DNA of 64,000 bases from Affinundibacterium amnicola (GCF_014284275.1 NZ_JACOFU010000003.1:248001-312000), one strand, 5' to 3'. Counted from the first letter of the stretch, positions 27,187-37,035 are shown. Notes: generated by a model not told the origin, from the sequence alone. Numbers and translations: made by a program.

Positions 27187-28470
27187 TTACTGTGATTGAA
27201 ATGATTGACGCAGGCCTTGTGCATTCACCAAAAATTCTTTCCCATGTTCGATGAACAGACCTTGTGTACTTGCCAGATTTTTTGCCTGACCATGCTTGAC
27301 ATCGATTTTAATGACTTTGCCGGCGTAGTCGATGCGCACATCGCTGACGACGCTGTGTCCAATGACGATCTTTTCGGCGCCAAAATGATGAAGAATTTTT
27401 TCGACTTCTTCTTGATCAGGTTGATGTATCTCGGCATTGAGTGGGTCATAGGCTAAAAATGTAGCGCGTAATAAAAAGGACATCGACAAACTTCTATCCC
27501 AATAAGGACTGTGGTAAGAGCCGAGTACGAGTTTTTCTGTTGGTGTATTTGGGTAGTTATCTGGGCTAAGTCCATAAAATTGGCGAGCAATGCGATTGAT
27601 ATCGGCGATCTGCAATTGCGCTTGTTGGTGCTCGCTGCGCAAGCCACCGTGCACAAAAATATAGCCACCAATTTTTTCAGCAACATTTTTACTGCGTAAC
27701 CAGCGACCGATTTCTGACTTGTCTGAATACAGCCATTTACCAGCTTGCTCCCAATGTTTTTCGCCACTGAGGCGTTGTGCAATGCCAATGTAACGACGTT
27801 CTGCATGCGTGACATTGCCATACATATTCATAATCTCGTGATTGCCGAGAATGAAATGCACTTTGCCACCATGCCGTTTGGCTTTCTCTTCCAAAGAATA
27901 AATCAGCCATAGCACGGCAGTGACTTGATTGCCACGGTCAACGAAGTCGCCATTCAATACGAGATGTCCATCACCGAAAATCCAATCGTAATTTTTATCG
28001 ATGACTTTGTTCGCAATCAAGAAGCTGTGAAAAGCATCGAAATTACCTTCAATGTCTGAGATTGCTAGGATCTTTGCAGGCAGGGCATAGTGATCTGTTT
28101 CAGTTGAATAAGCGCTCTGCAATTGAACATTAAATTGATCCTGATCCGCATTTCCAACTTCGACAACGAAGCTTTGATCACGCAACATGGTTTCAGTTAT
28201 TAGCTCTGATTTGGCATTCACTGTATATTTTTGATCGGCAACAATGTAGGGGCCATCAATGCCATTCAAGTTAGCTGGCGCGATATGATTTACATTAAAT
28301 GCGAAGTCTTCTTGATTAAATAGTGCATCGAGACCAGACCATTGGTAGTTATAAACACCGGTTCGCTCATTCAAACTTTCATCACCGAAAATCAAGGTAG
28401 TGAGTAGATAGTAGCCGCCAAGAATGATGACGCTCCATTTCATGAGTCTTTTTGCGTAGCGTTTCAACAT
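27187..28470 (-). CDS. Membrane-anchored calcineurin-like metallophosphoesterase
   Basis: 427 residues with one N-terminal membrane helix (about 12-26). The metallophosphoesterase core follows: ISDIEGNFDAF (about 130), NGDFVDRGNQV, LGNHEIMNMYG and VHGGLRSEH, and IGHSV near the C-terminus. This order is like PPP-type phosphatases and bacterial Ser/Thr phosphatase relatives. The first motif has Glu where most members have His (DxH becomes D-I-E), which may change the metal site. Probably periplasmic. Substrate unknown. Monocistronic. Confidence 0.8.
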   Translation of the reverse strand: MLKRYAKRLMKWSVIILGGYYLLTTLIFGDESLNERTGVYNYQWSGLDALFNQEDFAFNVNHIAPANLNGIDGPYIVADQKYTVNAKSELITETMLRDQSFVVEVGNADQDQFNVQLQSAYSTETDHYALPAKILAISDIEGNFDAFHSFLIANKVIDKNYDWIFGDGHLVLNGDFVDRGNQVTAVLWLIYSLEEKAKRHGGKVHFILGNHEIMNMYGNVTHAERRYIGIAQRLSGEKHWEQAGKWLYSDKSEIGRWLRSKNVAEKIGGYIFVHGGLRSEHQQAQLQIADINRIARQFYGLSPDNYPNTPTEKLVLGSYHSPYWDRSLSMSFLLRATFLAYDPLNAEIHQPDQEEVEKILHHFGAEKIVIGHSVVSDVRIDYAGKVIKIDVKHGQAKNLASTQGLFIEHGKEFLVNAQGLRQSFQSQ

Positions 28471-28742
28471 GTGTCTGGTTTTCCCTTGAATTTTTTAGCG
28501 ATGCGTGAGAGTACTTTGAGAGTGCATTGAGAGTAAATAGTTCAGATAAATCTTGTTCAGTGAAAGTTGAATCAAGGCACATATTGAATCGAGGGGGCAA
28601 TCTAAGGTCGATTTTGATCACGAAAAAAATACCGGATAGCACAGTAACTTCACCACTCACCACAAATTTCTACGAATTAAAAAACACGAGGATTAGATTG
28701 CTATCTCAGAGCGTTTTGCTCTTTACTTTTGGAGATAGGAAT

Positions 28743-29288
28743 ATGAAAATCATTACACTCATGTTAGTCGCTATTTTGGCAGGCTGTGCTTTGCCAGGGA
28801 CACAGTTTGCGCACGCTAGTAACTTACTTGACAGACCGGCGGTGAGTGAGCGGCAATTGGCTAAGAACAAAGCTGCCGCGATAAAAGTGTATGAAGAAGG
28901 CTTGAGTCAGGGTAAATTCGAAGTCGCGTACACCAAGGATTTCCTTGGTCGTGGCGGTGGTACAGCAACATTCACGCATGCCGATGGCATCAAAGAAGCA
29001 AAGGGCTGGCGTCAGGCTTTTCCTGATTTGAAAGTGAATGTTGATTTAGTCGTTGCTGAAGGGGATTTGGTCTCTGTGCGTTGGACTGCGCGCGGCACTA
29101 ACAGCGGCACGGGTAATGGCATACCGGCTACTGGGAAATATGTGCAAACCAGTGGTACCACGGTATTTCGTTTTGTAGATGGTGCGATTGCAGAAGAATG
29201 GACTGCTGGTGATGCTTTAGGTTTGATGAAGCAGTTAGGTTTGTTACCTGCGCCTAATGCTAGTTCTGGCAGTAATGCAGCAAAATAA
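28743..29288 (+). CDS. SnoaL-like (ester cyclase family) lipoprotein
   Basis: 181 residues from the ATG at 28743, preceded by GGAGATAGGA. A lipobox is visible (ILAGC, Cys about 16). The mature domain has the NTF2-like/SnoaL pattern: YEEGLSQGKFEVAYTKDFLGRGG, GWRQAFPDLKVNVDLVVAEGDLVSVRWTARG, and a final FRFVDGAIAEEWTAGDALGLMKQLG, the usual family ending. Such proteins bind small molecules; catalysis is not assured. It lies 24 bp before the LytS-type kinase gene and may be co-transcribed with it. Confidence 0.78.
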   Translation: MKIITLMLVAILAGCALPGTQFAHASNLLDRPAVSERQLAKNKAAAIKVYEEGLSQGKFEVAYTKDFLGRGGGTATFTHADGIKEAKGWRQAFPDLKVNVDLVVAEGDLVSVRWTARGTNSGTGNGIPATGKYVQTSGTTVFRFVDGAIAEEWTAGDALGLMKQLGLLPAPNASSGSNAAK

Positions 29289-29312
29289 AATGAGTCTTTG
29301 TAACATAAGCCT

Positions 29313-30428
29313 ATGGAAACGCAGAGCAAAGTAAAGTTCTTCCAATCTCCACTCGTCATCATTGGTCTGGCATGGACCTTGGTGGGACTTTTGCTAGGCA
29401 CGCAAGCATGGGTCGCCCGCGCAGTACGTGGCGAACCCATAGCCTTGTTGCATACACTGGCGATCTGGTTAGCTTGGTCGTATCTGTGGGCGCTATTCAC
29501 TCCTGTGGCCTTGAACTTGTTGCGACGCTTTCCATTCAGTAAGCCGCGCATTAGCACGCATCTCATGATTCATCTGCTTGCCAGTATTGTGATTGCTATT
29601 CTCGATCTGGCCGCCTATGCAGTCGTCGCGCCCTACGTTGGTGCGATGAGTGTCGGTATCAATTGGTGGGCAACCTTCTCACAATTATTTGGTACGACGA
29701 TCTTACTGAATCTACCCGTGTATTGGCTGATTATTGCCATCGCGCAGGCAATAAACATGATAGCGCTGCATCGTGAACGCGAGCGGCGTGAGGCTGAATT
29801 AAGAGCGCAATTGAGTGAATTAAGTTTGCAAGCATTGAAAGCGCAATTGCAGCCGCACTTTTTGTTTAATGCTCTCAATACCATTGCCGTGCTGATGCGC
29901 GAAGATGTGAATTTGGCGCATCAAGTTTTGTTACAACTGAGCCGTCTGTTACGTCGTGCTTTAGAAAACACCTCCGGTCAGCTCATCAGTTTAAGTGAAG
30001 AAGTCGCTTTTTTAGAGATTTATCTGGCTTTGGAAAAAATTCGATTTCAAGAACGATTGCATTATCAGATTGAAATCGCAGATGATGTAGGCGCGGCACA
30101 GGTTCCTAGTTTTTTATTACAAACTTTAGTAGAAAACGCTGTGCGCCACGGTTTGGCAGAACGTCAAACGCAAGGTCACATCATTATTGCCGCGCAATTG
30201 GAAGGGGAGGGCTTGCGCCTGAGCATACAAGACAATGGCAAAGGTTTGCCATTGTCGAACCCATCCATGTTGAATCCAGAGGGAATCGGTTTATCGAATA
30301 CCAAAGCGCGTCTTGCGCTGTTATATGGAGATCGTGCGCATTTTGACATTCAAAGCCTGCCGCAAGGCGGTACTTTGGTCACGATACTTATACCGCATTT
30401 TTTCGCAGAAAAAGAAGGAACATCATGA
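29313..30428 (+). CDS. LytS-type sensor histidine kinase
   Basis: 371 residues. About four membrane helices in residues 1-150, then the His_kinase (PF06580-type) domain with LKAQLQPHFLFNALNTIAVL near 183, whose His is the phosphorylation site, and a compact ATPase domain with VENAVRHG and DNGKGLP. It pairs with the LytTR regulator, whose start overlaps its stop by 4 bp. The signal is unknown; there is no large periplasmic domain. Confidence 0.88.
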   Translation: METQSKVKFFQSPLVIIGLAWTLVGLLLGTQAWVARAVRGEPIALLHTLAIWLAWSYLWALFTPVALNLLRRFPFSKPRISTHLMIHLLASIVIAILDLAAYAVVAPYVGAMSVGINWWATFSQLFGTTILLNLPVYWLIIAIAQAINMIALHRERERREAELRAQLSELSLQALKAQLQPHFLFNALNTIAVLMREDVNLAHQVLLQLSRLLRRALENTSGQLISLSEEVAFLEIYLALEKIRFQERLHYQIEIADDVGAAQVPSFLLQTLVENAVRHGLAERQTQGHIIIAAQLEGEGLRLSIQDNGKGLPLSNPSMLNPEGIGLSNTKARLALLYGDRAHFDIQSLPQGGTLVTILIPHFFAEKEGTS

Positions 30429-31249
30429 GAAGCATACGCACCTTATTAGTCGATGATGAACCGATTGCTTTGCGTGGCTTGCAACAGCTTTTACAGACCG
30501 AAGACGATATTGAAATTGTTGGACAATGCGCAGACGGCGCCGCGGCGATTGCCAGCATTGCGGAGTTACAGCCTGATTTGGTATTTTTAGATATACAAAT
30601 GCCAGAGCTAAGTGGCTTTGATGTAATTGCAGGGATAGGCCTTGAATGCATGCCTATGGTGATTTTTGTGACAGCCTATGACGCCTATGCGATACGTGCG
30701 TTTGAGGTGCATGCACTTGACTATGTACTCAAGCCAGTTGATCCGCAGCGTTTGCAACAAGCACTACAGCAGGCGAGGCGGCAGATGCAGAACAGACATG
30801 TGCCGCAACAGCCAGAGTCTGAAGCAAAAACATCTAATAGCATGCCAACCATGCTAAGGGCGCAAATACAAAACGTATTGCAAGAATTGGGATGGGTGGA
30901 GCCTCAGCGTTGGTGTAAGCGATTGGCGATTAAGCATAATGGGCGCGTGATCCTTATCGACATCAATGATGTCGATAAGATCGAGGCTGCTGGTAATTAT
31001 GTAGAGATAGAAGTGCGCAGATCAGAAGGCAATAAATCATATCTCTTGCGTGAAAGCTTGAGCAGTCTGGAGCAAAGATTGGATCCAGCACAATTTGCCC
31101 GTATCGCCCGCTCATCTATCGTCAACATCAATTCAGTACAAGAGCTACAAAATATGTTCAATGGCGACTTTGTCGCGGTATTAAAAAATGGCAGCAAAGT
31201 GAATGGTAGCCGCCGTTACCGCGAGGCTTTGGATGTCTTGTTGAACTAA
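30425..31249 (+). CDS. LytTR-type response regulator
   Basis: 274 residues. Receiver domain 1-122 with VDDEP (acidic pocket), phospho-Asp in VFLDIQMPELSGF and KPVD near residue 103. A linker follows, then a LytTR DNA-binding domain (about 170-274): IDINDVDKIEAAGNYVEIEV, FARIARSSIVNINSV and LKNGSKVNGSRRYRE. Translationally coupled to the kinase gene. Targets unknown; the preceding SnoaL-like gene and the convergent esterase gene are neighbours only. Confidence 0.9.
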   Translation: MRSIRTLLVDDEPIALRGLQQLLQTEDDIEIVGQCADGAAAIASIAELQPDLVFLDIQMPELSGFDVIAGIGLECMPMVIFVTAYDAYAIRAFEVHALDYVLKPVDPQRLQQALQQARRQMQNRHVPQQPESEAKTSNSMPTMLRAQIQNVLQELGWVEPQRWCKRLAIKHNGRVILIDINDVDKIEAAGNYVEIEVRRSEGNKSYLLRESLSSLEQRLDPAQFARIARSSIVNINSVQELQNMFNGDFVAVLKNGSKVNGSRRYREALDVLLN

Positions 31250-31253
31250 ATGC

Positions 31254-32189
31254 TTATCGACGATGCTTTTGAAAGAACTGCCAAATGATGTCATTGAGAT
31301 TGATATCGTTAGAAGTCTTTCCAATCGGTAAACCAATATTGAAAGGATCAGCGCCCGCCCAAGTATGGCCGCCATTATTGATAGTCACCAAGCTAGCTTG
31401 ATATTGCCCGACCTTGTTTTCGATTATGTCGACATCCGTACCATCGTTGGGATCACGATTGAAGCTCTGTTTATTTTCCATTGTTGCATCTCTGACTTTG
31501 CCAGTATTCTGTTGTATCCAATACTCATAACCTGCCAGTGCCGACAAATAGCCATCTGGTTTGCCAGCATAAAGCACCACTTGATCCGCAGTACCCATGG
31601 CAATCATCACGCCTACAGGTTTTTTCTCGCCACGTGGAACTTGGTTTTGTTCGACAGGCACAGGAAGGCTGGCACCGACAGAAGCAATCGCGGCGATTCT
31701 ATGTGAGAGCTCTGCTGCCAATCTTTGCGCAAAGAAGCCACCACGTGATAAACCTGTTGCATAGATTCTTGAACTATCAATGCGGAAATTCTTTTCCAGC
31801 TGATTCAATAAACTATCAGTGAAGCCGACATCGTCGGTACCGTCTTGGTAAGAAGTGCCAAAGCCCACATTCCAATCTTGTTTCCCGACATTACCGAGGC
31901 CTTGCGGATAGACCACGATGAAATCAAATTGATCGGCGGCTTTGTTCATCTGCGTGTACAACATCTGTTCGCGCGCTGTCATTCCACCACCATGAAAATT
32001 CAATACCAGCGGATATCGTTTATCAGGATTGCTGGCATAGGATTTTGGTGTGTAAACGATGTAGCGACGTTTTTCTTCTTTGTGGGTGAGCCCTTTTTCT
32101 TGCGCTTGTACGTTTTCGACATACAAAGATGCAGTTGCCAGTAAACTGAGAGACAAGACAGTGCTCAAAAATAGCCGAAGTGATTTCAT
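31254..32189 (-). CDS. Exported PHB depolymerase/LpqC-type esterase
   Basis: 311 residues with a signal peptide (cleavage near VQAQ-30). Alpha/beta-hydrolase of the PHB depolymerase/feruloyl esterase (LpqC) family: oxyanion region VLNFHGGGMTAREQ, FIVVYPQGLGNVGKQDWN, nucleophile elbow GLSRGGFFAQRL, and the C-terminal His in INNGGHTWAGAD. Expected to cleave ester bonds in the periplasm or outside. Convergent with the LytTR gene, with only 4 bp between stops. Confidence 0.85.
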   Translation of the reverse strand: MKSLRLFLSTVLSLSLLATASLYVENVQAQEKGLTHKEEKRRYIVYTPKSYASNPDKRYPLVLNFHGGGMTAREQMLYTQMNKAADQFDFIVVYPQGLGNVGKQDWNVGFGTSYQDGTDDVGFTDSLLNQLEKNFRIDSSRIYATGLSRGGFFAQRLAAELSHRIAAIASVGASLPVPVEQNQVPRGEKKPVGVMIAMGTADQVVLYAGKPDGYLSALAGYEYWIQQNTGKVRDATMENKQSFNRDPNDGTDVDIIENKVGQYQASLVTINNGGHTWAGADPFNIGLPIGKTSNDINLNDIIWQFFQKHRR

Positions 32190-32399
32190 ACATTTTCTTT
32201 ACTAAGATTACATAGCCAATGCTATGAAAAGTGGGCTTAGTTTAAGGAGATGAGGGTGAAATTTTGGTGAAGTTTCTCGACAATTATTCATAATCGAAAG
32301 TTCAATAATTGATTAAATAATATCATTTCACCCCAATAAAGCATTCTTGTGAATGATGGATATGACGATATGTTCTAACTCATCTCTTGAGTAGAAAGT

Positions 32400-32532
32400 A
32401 TGGGTAAAAAAACTGACGAGTATTCTGAAAATATGGAATACTTTAATTTTTATAATTATTAGCCTTTGTTTTATTGTCGCGATTATTGCCTTAAATATCT
32501 CAACTCAAAAATTGCCAGAAAAGAAAAATACC
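32400..32532 (+). other. Out-of-frame N-terminal membrane segment upstream of the Roco gene
   Basis: An ATG at 32400 starts MGKK and meets a run of seven A (32406-32412). In its own frame it stops at 32460-32462. If one A is removed, the reading continues as MGKKLTSILKIWNTLIFIII, then SLCFIVAIIALNISTQKLP, straight into the Roco frame. That is a well-formed basic N-terminus plus a membrane helix. In the given sequence the helix codons are in the Roco frame but lack an ATG or GTG start. Confidence 0.45.
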
Positions 32533-35500
32533 ATGTCCGAACTTGCTTTAAAGCTAATTTATGAAAACAAACAAAGTCGAGCAAAATTGCTTGATTTGGG
32601 AAATTGTGGGTTGACAGTGTTGCCGGAAGAATTGAAAGAACTAGTTTGGCTGGAAACACTGAATTTGGGAGCGGGTTGGAAGGATTGGGAATCAGATAGA
32701 TTCGTAAGGCACCGAATACAAAATGCTGGGGGGCATAATGTTCTAAATGACATTTCTTTACTGGCTAGTCTACCAATGCTTCAAAATATTGGATTAAATT
32801 TCACAGGTGTCTCAGGTTTAGATCCAATTGCTGGATTGCGTAATTTACGTAATCTAAATGTGATGGGTTGCGCACCAAGTGATTTGGATGCATTAAGTAA
32901 AAGTAAAAAGTTACAGGTTTTGTATTGCGACTCGAAATTAATTGACAACATCACCCCATTGTCCAATCTCAGAGGGCTAGTCGTCGTAGATCTTTCATCA
33001 ACTCAAATTGTTGATATTTCGCCGTTGTCAAATTCAATTGGGTTGAGAAAACTTAACCTGAATTCGACTAAAGTGCGTAGTCTTTCTCCTTTGTCGACTT
33101 TAGATGCATTGGAATTAATAGTATTAGATTCGACTCGGGTAAATAACCTCGCTTCACTACACAATTTAAGAGAATTGCAACAGCTAAGTGTTAATTTTAC
33201 GAATATAGATGATCTTTCTCCTTTATCGAGTTTAAGTAAGTTAAGAGCACTTCGAGTTAGTTTTACAAAAGTTAGTGATTTAATTCCTTTATCATACTTA
33301 ACTGCTCTGCTGCACCTTTCGATAAATTCGACTAGAGTTACCGATCTCTCTCCCTTGTCGAGTTTGAGTGAATTGCGAACAATTCGGTTGGACTCGACCA
33401 GAGTTCGAGATCTGTCTCCACTATCTGAATTAAGCTCCTTACGAAGCCTTAATCTTGACAATACTTTCGTGAACGACCTTTCTCCTTTGCGTAAAATGTT
33501 AGAGCGTGGTAGTGGAGTCTTTACAAATATTCAGGGCGATATTACTGTTGCAAATTGTCCACTCACCATTCCGCCGATCGAAATAGTTTTCCAGGGCAAT
33601 GAAGCAATCCTCAGCTATTTCCGTGAGCGTGAAGCAGGTGAAGTTGATCATCTTTACGAAGCAAAGATGTTGATTCTTGGCGAAGGTGGTGCAGGAAAAA
33701 CTAGCCTGCTACGCCGCCTTTATCAGCCAAGTGAGTCTTTACCTGCTGAGCAAGAAAGTACTAAGGGAATTGACATTTATAGGCATGATTTTCCATTAGA
33801 AAATGGACGCATTTTTCGCTTAAATGTTTGGGACTTTGGCGGACAAGAGATTTATCATGCAACTCATCAATTTTTTCTTACGCGCCGATCATTATATCTA
33901 CTATTAGATGATACTCGTAAGGATCATAAATCGGTATCTGATCCTGGCTTCAAAGATTGGCTAGATTTGATAGAGATGTTTGGCGATAATAGTCCGGCAC
34001 TTATTTTTCAAAATGAAAAATCTGGACGTAGCAAGGCGATTGGCATGGATGGAATTACGGCCCGATATCCATTGGTGAAGGATTGTTTTAAGGGGAATTT
34101 AGAAAATGCGTATGCAGCCGATTTGTTGCGGCAAGCAATTGCTGACTACGCTGCCAATCTGCCACATATAGGTGAAGAATTGCCAGCTAAATGGATCAAA
34201 GTGCGCACTGAAATTGAAGAACGTGCGCAGCAAGTGGCACACATCAGCCAGCAAGAATACTTTGCAATTTATGGACGTCATTTGTCGTTTGACCGCGTTA
34301 AAGCTCTGCATTTGTCGCGCTATTTTCATGACCTCGGCGTGTTTTTGCACTTTCAAGATGATCCGTTACTTGCGCGAACTGTCATTCTTCAGAACACGTG
34401 GGCGACGCATGCCGTTTATCGAGTGCTTGATGATGAAATTGTGAAGGCACGTCATGGACTTTTTGATCGCGACGATTGTGTCCGTATTTGGCGAGACAGT
34501 GAGTATGTTGATATGCATCCGGAGCTGTTGGCGTTGATGCAGCGCTTTGAACTGTGCTATCTTTTACCACATAGTAGAACGCCAACGTGGTTTGCACCAC
34601 AGTTATTGATGCCAGATAAACCGCAGGCACTCATTGGCTGGCCACAAATGGGCGATCTGGTTGTACGTTTTCGGTATGAATTTATGCCGAAGGGCATTGT
34701 CAGCCGGTTAATGGTGCGGCAGCATCGACTAACGGGGGACCCAACTGATGCCTGTCTGACTTGCGTACTTTTTCATCATAATAATAGTAGCGCTACTTCA
34801 GAACTTCTGCCCTCCGGAGATGAAATTGAGTTGCGTGCACGGGGTCCAGAGCGCAAAGTATTGTTGAATGTGCTGGCAACTGAATTGGAGGCGATTAATC
34901 AGAAATTTCCTGGTCTTCATGACAGAGTTGCGAAGCGTATTCCGTGCATATGTAAAGATTGTAGCGATGCAGTGCAACCTTTTATGTTTGAAGAGCGCAA
35001 TTTACTTCGGCGGATTGAGAAAAACGTATCGCAAGTTGAGTGCGAATGCAGTCTTGAAAAAGTTGACGTACGTATGTTGTTGGATGGCGTTCATGCAGGC
35101 GAAACAGCAGATCAGCCAGATTGGGCTAAAAATAGCAAACTATCGACACCCCGGACAGTAAAGATTTTTTTAGCATCATCCAATGAACTATTGGCTGATC
35201 GAGATTCATTTGAATTGCATTTTCGGCGCGAAAATGATCGCTATCAAGCGACTGGGCAATATTTGGAAATCATTCGATGGGAAAATTTTCTTGATTCTGT
35301 ATCAAGCACTCGAAAGCAGGATGATTATAATGATGTAATCAACGATTGCGATGTTTTTGTTAGTTTATTTTCGACCAAGGCGGGCAAATATACTGCAGAA
35401 GAATTTGAAATAGCCTATAGCCAATTTAAGCTCAAGGGCTTGCCGAAGATCCTTACTTTTTTCAAGGACGAGTCAATTACAACTGGTAGTTTACGGCGTG

Positions 35501-35643
35501 AGGATATTCAATCGCTTTGGGACATGAAAGATAAACTAGCCAAACTTGGTCACTTTCACACTGCTTACGATAATACTCAGGATCTACTTCTGCGGTTTAA
35601 GCAGCAATTACAGAAAATGACCGATAAAGGCATGCTGAAATGA
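32533..35643 (+). CDS. Roco protein: LRR, Roc GTPase, COR, C-terminal TIR/DUF4062-like domain
   Basis: 1036 residues from the ATG at 32533. Residues about 15-330 are leucine-rich repeats, the later ones of the bacterial type ending in DLSPLSxL about every 21-22 residues. A Roc GTPase domain follows (about 375-545) with P-loop GEGGAGKTS (383-391), DFGGQE (434-439) and NEKSG near 494 as the G4 position. Then a COR-like region (about 550-800), a cysteine cluster CICKDC plus CEC (possible Zn site), and a C-terminal domain (873-1036) beginning KIFLASSNELLADRD and containing CDVFVSLFSTKAGKYTAEEFE, which looks TIR/DUF4062-like. Codon use is more A/T-rich than its neighbours. Possible signalling or defence role; function unproven. 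Confidence 0.82.
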   Translation: MSELALKLIYENKQSRAKLLDLGNCGLTVLPEELKELVWLETLNLGAGWKDWESDRFVRHRIQNAGGHNVLNDISLLASLPMLQNIGLNFTGVSGLDPIAGLRNLRNLNVMGCAPSDLDALSKSKKLQVLYCDSKLIDNITPLSNLRGLVVVDLSSTQIVDISPLSNSIGLRKLNLNSTKVRSLSPLSTLDALELIVLDSTRVNNLASLHNLRELQQLSVNFTNIDDLSPLSSLSKLRALRVSFTKVSDLIPLSYLTALLHLSINSTRVTDLSPLSSLSELRTIRLDSTRVRDLSPLSELSSLRSLNLDNTFVNDLSPLRKMLERGSGVFTNIQGDITVANCPLTIPPIEIVFQGNEAILSYFREREAGEVDHLYEAKMLILGEGGAGKTSLLRRLYQPSESLPAEQESTKGIDIYRHDFPLENGRIFRLNVWDFGGQEIYHATHQFFLTRRSLYLLLDDTRKDHKSVSDPGFKDWLDLIEMFGDNSPALIFQNEKSGRSKAIGMDGITARYPLVKDCFKGNLENAYAADLLRQAIADYAANLPHIGEELPAKWIKVRTEIEERAQQVAHISQQEYFAIYGRHLSFDRVKALHLSRYFHDLGVFLHFQDDPLLARTVILQNTWATHAVYRVLDDEIVKARHGLFDRDDCVRIWRDSEYVDMHPELLALMQRFELCYLLPHSRTPTWFAPQLLMPDKPQALIGWPQMGDLVVRFRYEFMPKGIVSRLMVRQHRLTGDPTDACLTCVLFHHNNSSATSELLPSGDEIELRARGPERKVLLNVLATELEAINQKFPGLHDRVAKRIPCICKDCSDAVQPFMFEERNLLRRIEKNVSQVECECSLEKVDVRMLLDGVHAGETADQPDWAKNSKLSTPRTVKIFLASSNELLADRDSFELHFRRENDRYQATGQYLEIIRWENFLDSVSSTRKQDDYNDVINDCDVFVSLFSTKAGKYTAEEFEIAYSQFKLKGLPKILTFFKDESITTGSLRREDIQSLWDMKDKLAKLGHFHTAYDNTQDLLLRFKQQLQKMTDKGMLK

Positions 35644-35775
35644 ACTTTGTTAAGTGATTTTACATTTCTGCAGAAGGAAGTGCGTTTGGATTTAATGTTT
35701 TTCTTTAATTAATTTGTTGAAGAATTGAACCTTGATATTGGAATTTAGAGTTGAAATTTAAGTGAAATGATTGGC

Positions 35776-37035
35776 TTATTTTTCCCTAGGGCTCAGCTTG
35801 ATGCTGACCTCGAAATAATTGTTACGGTGTTGAAAATCGATTTGCCAATCGAGTGCGTGAACGATACGTGTCAGTAGATTTTTACCATGGGTAAAGCCGC
35901 TCGTATGCGATGGCATAGGCGGTGCAATAGCATTGCCGATGACGATATGATCGGTGTCGATATTGATTTTGATGATGACTTGATCGCCACCGTGAAATAA
36001 GGCGTTGTTTAACAAATTATTGAACAACAATGTCAGCAAATGTGGATTCGCCATCGCCGTCGTTTTTTTGTCAAACACAGCTTCATCCAAGTCGAGCGTG
36101 AAGTGGTGTTGATGCGCTTGTGCAGTCTTTTCTAGATTTAAAATGGCATGCTCTAGATGTGCCAGTAAATCGGTTTCTTGTAGTGCCAAATTCTCTGCAC
36201 GCGCCAGAGCTAATAATATCTCTAAGGTCTGATCGATCTCTGTCATGGACGAGGTCAAGAGTTGGCGATCTTCTTGAGTCAATGCAGCATTAGCGTCGCG
36301 ATGTAGTAAATTCTTAATGATGGTTACGGGTGTTCTAAGCTCATGGCTGACATCACGCGTGAACAAGCTTTCGCGTTTTAGTGCCTCTTGTAATGACTGC
36401 AAATTATGCGCTAATGTTTTCGCCAAAAATCCAATTTCGTCAGCACGATCTGATGCAGAGAATGTTGGTGCTTGTTGATCTTTAACACTTAATCTGAGTT
36501 CATCATTCAATTGCAAAAGCGGAGCAGCAATATGTCGCGCTAAACGATAGGCCAATAGCAAAGCGCTACCTGTCATTAATAGGGCGATTACCAACATGAA
36601 GTCAGCCAAATTTTTAGACAAATTATTGACGACTAAAAATGGACTGACCTCAGCGACTAGATACGCGCCTTGTTGATCGTCGGTCAGGCGTAGTACGTGA
36701 TAATGTAAGCGCAGTTTTGTGAATACTTCAGCTTTGCTTCTGCCTTCAAGATTGGCAGCCTGCACGTCTGCTCGGACGGCCTCTGGCAACTGCGCAAAGT
36801 TTGGTATCAGTTGCAGATAATTGCTGCGCGGTGGTTGCCATAGGCTAGTTTTCGCATATTGGTCGCGTAGGGTTTTTGCTTCGTAACTTAAGATGCTTTC
36901 CAGCACGGCATCTTCGGTAACATAGGCGACCAAGACCGCTACACCGGTATAACTGACACATAAAAATAGCGTGAAGCTGGCCAGCGTCACAAAGAGTTGT
37001 CGCTTGATACTAGTTTTAAATCGGGCGAACATCAT
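35776..37035 (-). CDS. Sensor histidine kinase (OmpR-system partner)
   Basis: 419 residues. Two membrane helices (about 14-38 and 144-166) flank a periplasmic region, then HAMP, then the H-box FTRDVSHELRTPVTIIKN (His about 237) and a degenerate ATPase domain (LLFNNLLNNALFHGG N-box; the G boxes are weak and the C-terminus is short). The weak G boxes may mean altered nucleotide binding. It overlaps the upstream regulator gene by 20 bp. Confidence 0.85.
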   Translation of the reverse strand: MMFARFKTSIKRQLFVTLASFTLFLCVSYTGVAVLVAYVTEDAVLESILSYEAKTLRDQYAKTSLWQPPRSNYLQLIPNFAQLPEAVRADVQAANLEGRSKAEVFTKLRLHYHVLRLTDDQQGAYLVAEVSPFLVVNNLSKNLADFMLVIALLMTGSALLLAYRLARHIAAPLLQLNDELRLSVKDQQAPTFSASDRADEIGFLAKTLAHNLQSLQEALKRESLFTRDVSHELRTPVTIIKNLLHRDANAALTQEDRQLLTSSMTEIDQTLEILLALARAENLALQETDLLAHLEHAILNLEKTAQAHQHHFTLDLDEAVFDKKTTAMANPHLLTLLFNNLLNNALFHGGDQVIIKINIDTDHIVIGNAIAPPMPSHTSGFTHGKNLLTRIVHALDWQIDFQHRNNYFEVSIKLSPREK

